64,000 nt of DNA from Xylocopilactobacillus apis (lineage in GTDB: Bacteria; Bacillota; Bacilli; Lactobacillales; Lactobacillaceae): assembly GCF_033095965.1 (NCBI RefSeq), contig NZ_AP026801.1, positions 1,198,001 through 1,262,000 on the forward strand. The letters run 5' to 3'. Under the pieces are notes generated by a model that did no database searches, was not told where the DNA came from, and saw only the letters and a program-made list of their open reading frames with translations. Below are positions 8,278-17,165 of this stretch, one piece after another. A program made the position numbers and the translations under genes. Within the stretch, counting starts at the first letter, position 1; each line of letters opens with the position of its first letter.

Positions 8278-8676
8278 ATGAATAATGAGGTTTTAACACG
8301 ACAATTAACTAATGAGGAACGCCTCGTGGTTAATTCATAAGTTGAAAAAGAGAAGAAAAGTCCAGTTGCGGCATATCTACACTGGTTCTTTTTTGGGGCA
8401 ATAGGCGGACATAGGTACTACATGGGTAAAACGGGTAGTGCTGTAGCAATGACTTTAATTTTTTTTGCTGCATCTTGGTTATATTTAATTGGACCAATTG
8501 TTTGTACAATTTGGGCATTAATTGATGTTTTCTTTATCAATAAGTGGCTTAAACAAAACAGACAAGCGATCGAGAATAAGGTAACTCAAGATCTTCTATA
8601 CGCTCGAAACTATCATCCAATAACTGGTCAAGAACCTGTTTCTCAAGGGAGCGACTCAGAAACAGAACAAAATTAA
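8278..8676 (+). pseudogene. TM2-domain membrane protein interrupted by a stop codon
   Basis: Small membrane protein of the TM2 family. Reading from ATG 8278 gives MNNEVLTRQLTNEERLVVNS, then TAA at 8338-8340, then in the same frame VEKEKKSPVAAYLHWFFFGA, GGHRYYMGKTG and a second hydrophobic segment. The motif AAYLxWFF..GxxGxHRxYxG is the TM2 signature and begins after the stop, so a single base change has cut the gene. The remaining ORF from ATG 8422 starts inside the domain. No good ribosome site is visible. This could be a pseudogene, a base error or, less likely, readthrough. Confidence 0.75.
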
Positions 8677-8695
8677 ATATGCAAATAAAATTATG

Positions 8696-8741
8696 AAAGC
8701 TCTTAATTCCTATATCTATTAGATACTTGATTAAGAGCTTT
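8696..8741. terminator. Bidirectional terminator
   Basis: AAAGCTCTTAA (8696-8706) pairs with TTAAGAGCTTT (8731-8741), followed by more T. It ends the TM2 pseudogene and the long minus-strand exported-protein operon, whose last stop is at 8756. Confidence 0.83.
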
Positions 8742-8755
8742 TTTTATTTTGCATT

Positions 8756-10108
8756 TTATTGTTTCTTTTGCTTTTTACCTCTAATAATTATTCCGCAAAC
8801 GATCATAGTAATTGAACCAGCAAGTCCAATGATACATGAAAGTCCTGGGCTAAATACCTGAGAAGCAGAACCAATCTTGTCATAAAATACTGTAAGAAGC
8901 AATATATAACCAATTAGGGCAATTATTCCTGCAATCAAAGGTGATTTATTTGATTTCATAAAAGAAAAGATTATTCCTAATAACGGTCCAATTCCAACAA
9001 TAAATAAGATGATAAAGAAGTTTATTTCTGATGTATCACTTGAGCTATTCATAAATTGACTTAGCCCTCTATTTACAGTATTAGCACTTTGCAGCAATTC
9101 TGCCAAAGTACTACTTTGTACAGATAACCCAAATGCACTCGCTGATACGAAAGGTCCTATATAAGAGGTCAAAAATGTCACAATCGAGGCACATAGGAAA
9201 ACAATTTTAGAGGCACTCCAACGGCCTTGGCTCACAACTGCCTGACCTTCATTACTAGAAATATTACTAACCGTCTTTTGAACTGACTGAGAAACTGTTT
9301 GTCCAGTTTCTTTTAAAGTTGTTCCTACTCCTTGATTGACCTTCCCTTTGATGGAATTTTCAACATTTGAAGAGGATACTTTTTGATTACTGACAATAAT
9401 ATAAACAGCAACTAAACCAACTAATGCCAGAATCCAGCCCAAAATTCTTGAAAATGAGAAAACAATAAATAATACAAAAACACTGATTACAGTTAAGTAA
9501 ATGTTCATTGCTAACCACTTAAAAATATTTTGAAATGCATTATTAGTAAACTCAAGCTTAATTGCCTGGTTATTAGACGAACTAGGCTGCTGACCTTGAT
9601 GTACAAGCTGTTCGTTATTTACTGAGCCATTATTACTTGCAACATTACTTTGTGGGTGCTGTCCACTAACTGGCGGCACATCGTTATTAACAATACTACT
9701 TTGTGGTTGTTGTTCATTAACTGTCGGAGCATCGTTATTAACAACGTTATTTTGTGGGTGCTGAGTCGTTTCTTGAGTAGTTTCAGCTGTCGGTTGAGAA
9801 CTTTGAATTGGTTCTACAAAAGATTGGTCATTAACCGACTTATTTGTTTCAGAAGTAATTTGTTCTACTGATTGATCTTTATTTTCAAAAGAAGAAACTA
9901 TCTCTTCATCAACTGGCTTAACATAATTTGTTGAATTGAATTGTTCATTATGATTTTCAACTGGAACTTCATTGTTTTGGTTTGTCTCATTTGTTGTTGA
10001 AATTACTTCAGTTACAACGTTAATTTTTTGACCACAATATGGACAAAACTTACTTCTTTTACTAATTTGTTTACCACAGTGTGGGCAAAACATCTTATCG
10101 TCATTCAT
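8756..10108 (-). CDS. Zinc-ribbon multi-pass membrane protein with Q/N-rich linker
   Basis: Protein of 450 residues. It has an N-terminal zinc ribbon (CPHC at 8-11, CPYC at 22-25) and a long low-complexity Asn/Gln/Ser linker (about 35-180) containing three 17-residue repeats. About six hydrophobic segments follow: two at 195-245, and four in the last 150 residues (KIVFLCASIVTFLTSYIGPF, FFIILFIVGIGPLLGIIF and two more) ending in a basic tail. I do not recognise a named family beyond the zinc ribbon. It is the last gene of the operon that starts at 19114, 51 bases after the surface-protein gene at 10160, so it probably works with exported proteins. Confidence 0.75.
   Translation of the reverse strand: MNDDKMFCPHCGKQISKRSKFCPYCGQKINVVTEVISTTNETNQNNEVPVENHNEQFNSTNYVKPVDEEIVSSFENKDQSVEQITSETNKSVNDQSFVEPIQSSQPTAETTQETTQHPQNNVVNNDAPTVNEQQPQSSIVNNDVPPVSGQHPQSNVASNNGSVNNEQLVHQGQQPSSSNNQAIKLEFTNNAFQNIFKWLAMNIYLTVISVFVLFIVFSFSRILGWILALVGLVAVYIIVSNQKVSSSNVENSIKGKVNQGVGTTLKETGQTVSQSVQKTVSNISSNEGQAVVSQGRWSASKIVFLCASIVTFLTSYIGPFVSASAFGLSVQSSTLAELLQSANTVNRGLSQFMNSSSDTSEINFFIILFIVGIGPLLGIIFSFMKSNKSPLIAGIIALIGYILLLTVFYDKIGSASQVFSPGLSCIIGLAGSITMIVCGIIIRGKKQKKQ
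9608..9760 (-). repeat. Three tandem 51-bp repeats coding for a Q/N-rich linker
   Basis: Residues 117-133, 134-150 and 151-167 of the zinc-ribbon protein align as three 17-residue units (HPQNNVVNNDAPTVNEQ type), each ending in Gln. In-frame 51-base units allow length change without loss of frame. Confidence 0.75.
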
Positions 10109-10159
10109 TAAATTAATTTCCTATTCTAATTATTTCAAATGATTTAAATTAATTAACTA

Positions 10160-12166
10160 TTATTTAGCCTTAAAAGTACAATATGATCCTTGAATCCATT
10201 GGTTCTTTCCTACACGATAAAAACCATTTTGTTTACCAGTTACTTTCCACTTAGTGCCGCTCATTAGTTTACGACCTGCATAATATCCACCTGTCGTACT
10301 AGGAGTTTTCCATAAGTTAATTCCATAACCTTTACGGAAGTTAATCGTTACTGTACCTTTAACTGGAACGACAGTAATTATTGGTGAAAATGAGACATAG
10401 TTACCGTTAATCCACTGATTTTTTCCTACACGATAGTATGTTTGTCCATTTGAATTAACCGCTTTTTCACTAACCTTCCAAGCAGTTCCGTGACCTAAAT
10501 ACATCCCTGTTGCATAACCAGCAGGTTCATTAAATACAGCTATTCCATAACCCGGAACATAATTGATATAAGCTGTTGCTTTTAATGGAGTTTTCGTCCA
10601 AGAAGTTGTTGGAGTACTTGGAATAGGATTTGGAGTTGGCTGAACCGGAATTGTCGGTTGAGTTGGATTGCTAGGAGTTGTAGCAACAACCAATTTAGCT
10701 ACAGCATCTTGTATCGACTTAACTGCACTGTCAACTTGTGCTTGAGTTGCTGTGCTATTGTTAACTACCACCTGAGCTGCAGTAATTGCCGAATTAACTG
10801 CTGCAACTGAATCACTAGTATATTGTGACGGATTAGCAATTGTTGCTTGAGCACTCGTAATAGCTGAAGTTAAACTTGTTTTATTTACAGTTGTAGGTGC
10901 CGAAGGAGCCTTAACTAATTTAGATACAGCATCTTGTACTGATTTCACAGCATTATCAACTTCTGCTTGAGTTGCTGTGCTATTGTTAACTACTGCTTGA
11001 GCAGTTGTGATAGCTGAATTAACCGCAGCGACCGAATCACTAGTATATTGTGACGGATCAGCAATAGTTGTTTTTGCACTCGTAATAGCTGAAGTTAAAC
11101 TTGTTTTATTTACAGTCGCTGGTGTTGATGGAGTGTTAGAGTCAGATACTTTTACTAGTTGATTTATAGCATCTTGTAAGATTTTTATATAGGAATTTAC
11201 ATCCGATTGTAGAGCATATTTATCATCAACAAATCTTTGTGCATTTTTAATCACTCTTTTAAGAATCACAATCGACTCATTTGTATACTGCGATTCATTA
11301 GACTCAAAACTTTTTGCTTTATTAAGCATCGTTACCAAACCAGTTTTATCAATTGGTCCACTAACCTTTAATTTGCCTATCACTTCAAAATATAATTTAG
11401 CTGCTGCATCGACTTCTGCTTGACTACTTTTTTCATCAACTTTATTAGATTGAAATACTGCATTAACAGCTGCAACTGAATCGCTCGTAAAATCAGCGGT
11501 ATACCACTGTTCTAATGTAGATACTGCACTTCCCCATGCCCTGACCTCAGTCATATCTGGACCCTCGTAGGGAACAAGAGGACTAGATGGATAGGTTACT
11601 AAACCTGCTACAGCATTTTTAATCTTTTGAATTGCCCCTTCAATTTGATTTTTATCTGTTGAGCCATTATTGATTAAATCTAATGCATTAAAAATCGCGT
11701 CATGGACACTATTTACTGAAGTAAATTCCATATTTCTACCATTGTAGATTGATTTCAGCGAACTATAAATTTCAGAATATAAGGCTGAATAAATATTATT
11801 CGAATTGCTATTACCAGTAGTCTTTTTAACTAATTTATTTGCATATTCAGAAATTATGGCAGTTGATTTATTACAATTGTCATCTGACACAACATGACTT
11901 GCTATCATAACTTTCCCTAATGCCATAGCAGCTTTGAGTAAATTCACTGAATCATCAGTGTATTCAGATGAATTAGAGAGTGCTCTTGCTCCCTCTATTA
12001 AGCTAATCCCGAGATTTCCATCATATAACATCTCGTTTACACCAGCATATACTTCTTGCGATGTTAATGAATTAGAGAACAATGGTAATGTTCCTGTTGT
12101 TAATGGTGTTGCTAAGGTTAATGCTACGGCTACTAAGCCTGTTCTTTTAATATATTTGTTATTCAT
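10160..12166 (-). CDS. Large FIVAR-repeat surface protein with SLAP-like wall-binding tail
   Basis: Secreted 668-residue protein. The signal peptide covers about residues 1-41 (ending in VYA). At least five helical FIVAR-type units of about 60 residues follow; the last two (about 353-420 and 426-493) are almost identical to each other (SLTSAITSAxxTIAxPSQYTSDSVAAVNSAI), while the earlier ones are diverged. A Pro-rich spacer (about 497-525) leads to two SLAP-like modules (YINYVPGYGIAVFNEPAG, NQWI). AAGGAAAG precedes the ATG. FIVAR repeats act as stalks or binding domains in adhesins. It lies 21 bases after the gene at 12188 in the same operon. The ligand is unknown. Confidence 0.87.
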   Translation of the reverse strand: MNNKYIKRTGLVAVALTLATPLTTGTLPLFSNSLTSQEVYAGVNEMLYDGNLGISLIEGARALSNSSEYTDDSVNLLKAAMALGKVMIASHVVSDDNCNKSTAIISEYANKLVKKTTGNSNSNNIYSALYSEIYSSLKSIYNGRNMEFTSVNSVHDAIFNALDLINNGSTDKNQIEGAIQKIKNAVAGLVTYPSSPLVPYEGPDMTEVRAWGSAVSTLEQWYTADFTSDSVAAVNAVFQSNKVDEKSSQAEVDAAAKLYFEVIGKLKVSGPIDKTGLVTMLNKAKSFESNESQYTNESIVILKRVIKNAQRFVDDKYALQSDVNSYIKILQDAINQLVKVSDSNTPSTPATVNKTSLTSAITSAKTTIADPSQYTSDSVAAVNSAITTAQAVVNNSTATQAEVDNAVKSVQDAVSKLVKAPSAPTTVNKTSLTSAITSAQATIANPSQYTSDSVAAVNSAITAAQVVVNNSTATQAQVDSAVKSIQDAVAKLVVATTPSNPTQPTIPVQPTPNPIPSTPTTSWTKTPLKATAYINYVPGYGIAVFNEPAGYATGMYLGHGTAWKVSEKAVNSNGQTYYRVGKNQWINGNYVSFSPIITVVPVKGTVTINFRKGYGINLWKTPSTTGGYYAGRKLMSGTKWKVTGKQNGFYRVGKNQWIQGSYCTFKAK

Positions 12167-12187
12167 GATTCTTTCCTTTTCTATTTG

Positions 12188-13393
12188 TTATTTTAATTTG
12201 ATGCCTTTTGCCATTAAATCGTGTTGTTCAATACTTAATGTATTACTTGCATTAACAACTGATGTATCATCATCTGCACTAATTGAAGAAATATTTGCTA
12301 CGTTGTCTTCATCTTTCAAGTTGTTAATGGTAACTTTTCTCAAGAATGGATCACTATTATCTAGATCTTTATCAACAATTTGGTATAAACCTATGACACT
12401 CATTCTTTTACCAGAAACTTTACTTGCTGAATCATCATTAATTGTTACATCCGATTTAACTGCGGAATCAGATGAACTAGATGAATCAGAATCATTTGAA
12501 TCACCTGCAAAAGCATAAAGATTAATAAAAGTAATTTCATATCCGTCAGATTTATACGAATTTTTGATTACGTCATCAGAAAATTTCTTGATTGCATCAA
12601 TGTTTTTAATTTTTGATAAATCCTGTAATCCATCAACAGTAGCCTTAACATATTTATCACCTGTGTAATGAACACCTTGTTTATTAAACAATTCATCAGG
12701 AGCTTTAATCTTAACGGTATCCCCATTAGAGAGTTTTCCGTTATTTTTAACTTTAAAAGTTCCGTCTTTGATCTTATCGCTTTTTATTATCACTCGACCA
12801 ATTCCGTTGAAGCCCGCAAAACTAACTTTTACGCTCGATAAAACACTGCTAGTGGATTCTTGTTTAATATTTTCGAGTCCTTTAACCGTATATGTTTTAG
12901 ATTCTGGTTTAATCGGATTATCTTTACCATTATTAACTGTAATTTTAAGATGAATCTTTTCACCATTTTTTAAATTAATTCTTTTATCAAAATCAATATG
13001 AACATCGTCAATCAAATCTTCTATCTTTTTTAATTTTTCAATTTTACTAGAATCTAATGATATCCTGTTAAAATCCAAACCATGATTATCAAATGATTTC
13101 AACATAAGATCTTCTGTATCTTTATCTAACCCAACTTTCTGAGCTAAAATTTTTAATATTTTTAATTGAATTACTTCTTCATTACATGTAGCTCTTCCTT
13201 CGCCATTATATCCGTCAAACTTAACTTTAACGTCTTTATCTGTTAAAACTTCGCTCTTACGATTACCTGAATAAACGAAAAATCCAATAATTACAACTAC
13301 GACTACCGCAATAATTGCCCATGTTGCTTTAGAAAGTTTCCCCAACTTTCCAAAAAAATTTTGAATTTTTTCGTTTGTATTTGATTCTTTCAT
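12188..13393 (-). CDS. Membrane-anchored protein with duplicated GYNGxGRA domain
   Basis: Protein of 401 residues: short charged N-terminus, one membrane helix (about 24-42), then an outer part. Two related segments begin VKVKFDGYNGEGRA (about 55) and VKVSFAGFNGIGRV (about 189), each followed by a beta-rich stretch (LKNGEKIHLKITV; LSNGDTVKIKA), so the ectodomain is a duplicated domain of about 130 residues. A Ser/Asp-rich linker (around 303-316) precedes a C-terminal region. The domain resembles the GYDGYGxA repeats of several firmicute zinc-ribbon/membrane proteins, but I cannot name a function. It lies 26 bases after the DUF4767 lipoprotein gene in the exported-protein operon. Confidence 0.65.
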   Translation of the reverse strand: MKESNTNEKIQNFFGKLGKLSKATWAIIAVVVVVIIGFFVYSGNRKSEVLTDKDVKVKFDGYNGEGRATCNEEVIQLKILKILAQKVGLDKDTEDLMLKSFDNHGLDFNRISLDSSKIEKLKKIEDLIDDVHIDFDKRINLKNGEKIHLKITVNNGKDNPIKPESKTYTVKGLENIKQESTSSVLSSVKVSFAGFNGIGRVIIKSDKIKDGTFKVKNNGKLSNGDTVKIKAPDELFNKQGVHYTGDKYVKATVDGLQDLSKIKNIDAIKKFSDDVIKNSYKSDGYEITFINLYAFAGDSNDSDSSSSSDSAVKSDVTINDDSASKVSGKRMSVIGLYQIVDKDLDNSDPFLRKVTINNLKDEDNVANISSISADDDTSVVNASNTLSIEQHDLMAKGIKLK

Positions 13394-13419
13394 TTTTTTA
13401 CTTTTCTCTCCTTTATTTT

Positions 13420-14442
13420 TTAATGCTCTGGAATTTCATCCCCAAATTTATAACGCTTTAAAGTGTCTGCCTGATCTCGGTTCATATATCCGTTCCCAGT
13501 AAACACAGGAAACCCTCCGTAGGCAAACATGGCAACTGGTATCATTTTTCCATCAAACAAATGGTATCTTAAAGTGATCCCAGAACCCGAACCATTTGAC
13601 TGCCCTCTATTCCTTACGTTAATCCACTTAAAACCATGGTCATTATAAAATTGCATTATTATCTTCGAACTATCAGTTAATTCATATTGATCAATTTTAT
13701 TTTCACTATTGTAGGTGTACCAAACATGTTTAAAAGCGGTTGGAATCTGTTGTTGAATCAAAGGAACTTTAATCTTTCTTTTCATATCTTTATAGAGCAC
13801 ATCATTAGTTGGATACTTAGGCTCTTTACCAGTTACAATTTTGGCAAATCCCGCTTGCAGATTCACATTTTGTGAATCATAAAAATACAGAGTATCTCCG
13901 TTGGTAGTTTGAGTTACAAAAACAATAGGATGATCTTTATGAATAGTGAAAAAATAAGTAATACATCTTTGCATCTGAACTTTTGCTGTCGCTACAGCAA
14001 CAACCTGATACTCAGCTTTACTATTTCCATCAGGTGACCATTCAAACTCAATTGGCTTTTCTCCCCAATTAGTTTTTCCTTTTAACTGACCACTGGATAA
14101 TCCTTCGGGAAAAATGAAACCATAATGATTAGGATTTTGACCATCATATGTTCCAAGATAGGATTGACCCATCTCTTTTTGCCAACTATGCATAAATTCC
14201 GATAATTCTTTGTTCTTATCTTTTGTCCAAGAAACTGAACTTGTAAATTCAGAATTTGAAGATGTTTCTTCAGATTTACTAGATTCAGAAACTTTTATTG
14301 GCTTTTTTTTAGATTTTTGAATATGACTAGAGCTAGATGATTTTACTTCTTCGCTGGATTCTGATTTATGAGAACAACCAGTGACCAACATTGTACATAG
14401 TAAAATCAAAATTGTTGTGAATGCATAACATGTCTTTTTCAT
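13420..14442 (-). CDS. DUF4767-type lipoprotein, full-length form
   Basis: Lipid-anchored extracytoplasmic protein of 340 residues. Lipobox VTGC (Cys23), then a Ser/Lys-rich tether (about 25-72). The DUF4767-type domain starts with WTKDKNKELSEFMHSWQKEMGQ and includes YLGTYDGQNPNHYGF, WSPDGNSKAEYQVVAVAT and the TNGDTLYFYDSQN block. A second domain of about 130 residues follows (GFAKIVTGKEP onward to the C-terminus). It is paralogous to proteins at 20031 and 24060, and serves as the intact reference that reveals frameshifts in both. It sits in the exported-protein operon. Function unknown. Confidence 0.8.
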   Translation of the reverse strand: MKKTCYAFTTILILLCTMLVTGCSHKSESSEEVKSSSSSHIQKSKKKPIKVSESSKSEETSSNSEFTSSVSWTKDKNKELSEFMHSWQKEMGQSYLGTYDGQNPNHYGFIFPEGLSSGQLKGKTNWGEKPIEFEWSPDGNSKAEYQVVAVATAKVQMQRCITYFFTIHKDHPIVFVTQTTNGDTLYFYDSQNVNLQAGFAKIVTGKEPKYPTNDVLYKDMKRKIKVPLIQQQIPTAFKHVWYTYNSENKIDQYELTDSSKIIMQFYNDHGFKWINVRNRGQSNGSGSGITLRYHLFDGKMIPVAMFAYGGFPVFTGNGYMNRDQADTLKRYKFGDEIPEH

Positions 14443-14478
14443 AAATTCTCCCTGAATTTATAGAACGAATAATAGTTT

Positions 14479-15273
14479 TTAATTTTTTTTACCAAAAATA
14501 TTATGTATTGTATTAATTGTATTAAGGGTAGCATTATAAGAAGCAGTGTTATTAATTTGATCAAGCATTTGCGAGTGTTCCTGTTGAAATTGCATTTGTT
14601 CATCGTGCATTATGACATTTTGACACATCGTTATTGCTTCACCTAAAGTTTTTGATTGATCAGTATCAATACAATTAATTATGAACGCAATAGCTTCTCC
14701 ATTTCTCATGTTTGCCCATAACTTGTTAAATAGTGGATGTGAAGCAAAATCATTTTCAACTACTTTAAGCAATGGTGACAGAGTCGAAGCTATGTATTGA
14801 TTTGAACTTATGGCTGCTTTCTTAGCATTATTATGTTTTTTCCAACCATTGACAAATGATAAAATTGCTAAAGCAAAACAAATAAGCATAGCAACTGTAA
14901 ATAGCATGTGATAATTAGAGTCAGATTCAAACATTTTTACAAAAAGAAACAGAATACCAGTCCATATTAACAATTTAAATCCTAGTTTATAATGGTTCTC
15001 ATCTACTAAAGTAGCTGATTGATTTTGTCTGGTCGCAATGGTACCGTTTAGCATATTAAATCGTTGCTGCAATCTTAAAAGATCAGTTAACTCATAAATA
15101 AGTGCATCTTTTTCTGAATTTTCCTCTGAAACTACCTTATAAAGTGCAGATGGACCATATTCATCATACTCAGAATATTTCCACCAAGATAATTTATTAG
15201 CGTCATAATATACTGATGAAGCGTTTGCTCCAATTTCACATTGTTCTCTTGTTAACAAAATGTTAACCTCCAT
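14479..15273 (-). CDS. Unknown protein with two membrane segments
   Basis: Protein of 264 residues with no signal peptide. The soluble N-terminal part contains KLSWWKYSEYDEYGPSALYKVV and a helical stretch (ALIYELTDLLRLQQRFNMLNG). A hairpin of two membrane segments lies at about 99-143 (LLIWTGILFLFVKM and MLFTVAMLICFALAILSFV), and a helical C-terminal part carries a Gln/His/Met-rich stretch (MHDEQMQFQQEHSQMLDQ). I do not recognise the family. Its place between a surface protein (18-base gap) and a DUF4767 lipoprotein (37-base gap) suggests a shared role at the envelope. Confidence 0.6.
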   Translation of the reverse strand: MEVNILLTREQCEIGANASSVYYDANKLSWWKYSEYDEYGPSALYKVVSEENSEKDALIYELTDLLRLQQRFNMLNGTIATRQNQSATLVDENHYKLGFKLLIWTGILFLFVKMFESDSNYHMLFTVAMLICFALAILSFVNGWKKHNNAKKAAISSNQYIASTLSPLLKVVENDFASHPLFNKLWANMRNGEAIAFIINCIDTDQSKTLGEAITMCQNVIMHDEQMQFQQEHSQMLDQINNTASYNATLNTINTIHNIFGKKN

Positions 15274-15290
15274 TTTTTATGTTTTCTTTT

Positions 15291-15470
15291 TTATTTCTTA
15301 TAAGTCGCATAATCGCCTTGCACCCATTGGTTACCTCCAATGCGGTAAAAGCCGTTTTGCTTGCCGAATACTTTCCAACTCGTACCATGCATTAGTTTTC
15401 GACCTGCATAATATCCACCATTTACACTTGCTGACTTCCACAGATTTACGCCATAACCTTTCTTGTACTT
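15291..15470 (-). repeat. Near-identical 3' ends of two surface genes
   Basis: About 180 bases at 15291-15470 match 17166-17345 with only a few differences; similarity then falls gradually. This points to recent duplication or gene conversion of the SLAP-like tail. Confidence 0.8.
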
Positions 15471-17153
15471 AATGGTTACAACTCCTGAAAGTTCAACATA
15501 ATTTACTGGCGTAAATGAAACGTTAGCTGCTCTAATCCACTGGTCTTTCCCTACTTTATAAAAAGTAGAACCATCCTTGCTGGTTGCTTTTTCAATAATC
15601 TTCCAAGCAGTACCGTGCATCAATCGTTTGCCTGTAAATGCACCATTTGGCGCTGTGTACATCGCAATTCCATACCCCGGAACATAGTTAATATACCCAA
15701 CTGCTTTAAATGGAGTGTATGTCCAGTTACCGGTTGGTGCAATCGGGGCACCCGGTTTTTTGACTAAGTTATTTAATGCTGTTTGAATTTGATTAGTTGC
15801 TTCATCTGCATTTTTCTGGTTGGCTTCAATATAATCAGCTACAGCTTGTCCACGAGTTACTGCATTCTTCAATGCATCAACAGAATCATCTGTATAAATG
15901 GATGAATTCTGCAAAACAGCATTTGCTTTTTTGATAATTGCTCTTAAAGCATCCATATTAACAGGAACATTAGGATTGGTTGGTTGACCAGAAGTTTTCA
16001 CCAGATTCTTAACTGCATTTTGTAAAGCTGTAATTGCTGCATCAACTTGTGCCTGAGTAGCATTTGTATTATCTAAAACAGCTTGTCCACTTGTAATTGC
16101 TGAATTTACAGCAGCTACTGAAGCAGATGTGTAGTCTGCTGGAGTTGCGATAGCAGATTTGGCAGAAGTAATTGCAGTTGTTAAAGACGTTTTGTTTACT
16201 GTAGGAGTTGTGGGTTGGGATGGTGTTGTGATTGAAATTGGAGTTACAGGTTTACCATCTTTACGAACAAGATTTTTTGTAGTCGTATACAAGTCATTAA
16301 TTATCGTTTGAACACTTTTAATTCTAGTTTTATCCAACTTAGGTAACATATTTTTAGCAACTGTTAAGGTTGATTGAACCCCGCCAATAGACTGTTCAGT
16401 ATATACAGATGTATCCTTCATTAAGGTTGATGTTTGATCAACCAAGGTTTGTAAATCATTTTTTAAGGACAATCCATTTTGTTCTGCTTTATCAATTTTG
16501 GCAGTTAAATTCACTACACAATTATCTATTTCTGGTTGTTGAGCAATTGGATTGTCATTCATTTGTTGAGCTTTAACTAAAGCATCTTTCACATCTTGAA
16601 TAGATTGTTCTAGATATATAGTTAAATCACCGTTCAACCATTGATTGGCATTATTAATGGCTTGAACTAACTTTGTTTTATCAGTGGTGAAATTTGCTGT
16701 CGGAATTAAATATTGATTTCCTTTAATTTGATCTGCATATTCATTTACCAAAATTGAAGTTAAACTAGGTCCTAAATTAGTTCTTGTTTCAACAGTTGTT
16801 GGTGTTACAAATGATGGATCAACAACTCCCCTCGCAAATCTAAATAACGAATCAGTATCATAACTAGCACAAAAAGTACCTTGGAAGGGTTGATTAACTA
16901 ATATATTCCCTCTAACAACTTTTGTTCCCACTGGATAGATATGACCATTACTATCCTTTAGTTCAATATTTGTAACACCGTATTGTAGCTTTTCTACCCC
17001 TGCAGGTAATTGAGTCATATCATCAGATGCCATTACAATTTTAGGTTCTGATAGTGCATTAGAAAATGATGGAATTAAGCCAATTAATGGGGTTCCCACT
17101 GTCAATGCTACTGCAGCAAGCCCTACTCTCTTAATAGTTTTGTTTTTCTTCAT
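15291..17153 (-). CDS. FIVAR-repeat surface protein with SLAP-like tail
   Basis: Secreted 620-residue protein. The signal peptide covers about residues 1-43 (KVVMA-like end, ALSEPKIVMA). An N-terminal domain contains GVEKLQYGVTNIELKDSNGH and IYPVGTKVVRG, shared with the gene product at 17166. Four diverged FIVAR units follow, the best at about 320-387 (SLTTAITSAKSAIATPADYTSASVAAVN). The two-module SLAP-like tail is at about 475-620 and is nearly identical at DNA level to that of the neighbour. GGAG lies just before the ATG, 12 bases after the neighbour's stop, so they are cotranscribed. Likely a wall-bound adhesin or S-layer-associated protein. Confidence 0.86.
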   Translation of the reverse strand: MKKNKTIKRVGLAAVALTVGTPLIGLIPSFSNALSEPKIVMASDDMTQLPAGVEKLQYGVTNIELKDSNGHIYPVGTKVVRGNILVNQPFQGTFCASYDTDSLFRFARGVVDPSFVTPTTVETRTNLGPSLTSILVNEYADQIKGNQYLIPTANFTTDKTKLVQAINNANQWLNGDLTIYLEQSIQDVKDALVKAQQMNDNPIAQQPEIDNCVVNLTAKIDKAEQNGLSLKNDLQTLVDQTSTLMKDTSVYTEQSIGGVQSTLTVAKNMLPKLDKTRIKSVQTIINDLYTTTKNLVRKDGKPVTPISITTPSQPTTPTVNKTSLTTAITSAKSAIATPADYTSASVAAVNSAITSGQAVLDNTNATQAQVDAAITALQNAVKNLVKTSGQPTNPNVPVNMDALRAIIKKANAVLQNSSIYTDDSVDALKNAVTRGQAVADYIEANQKNADEATNQIQTALNNLVKKPGAPIAPTGNWTYTPFKAVGYINYVPGYGIAMYTAPNGAFTGKRLMHGTAWKIIEKATSKDGSTFYKVGKDQWIRAANVSFTPVNYVELSGVVTIKYKKGYGVNLWKSASVNGGYYAGRKLMHGTSWKVFGKQNGFYRIGGNQWVQGDYATYKK

Positions 17154-17165
17154 CTCTCACTCCCA

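Noticed and set aside
8264-8281. Five-codon ORF (ATG 8264) overlapping the TM2 start by four bases
   Set aside because: No ribosome site, and too short to separate from chance.
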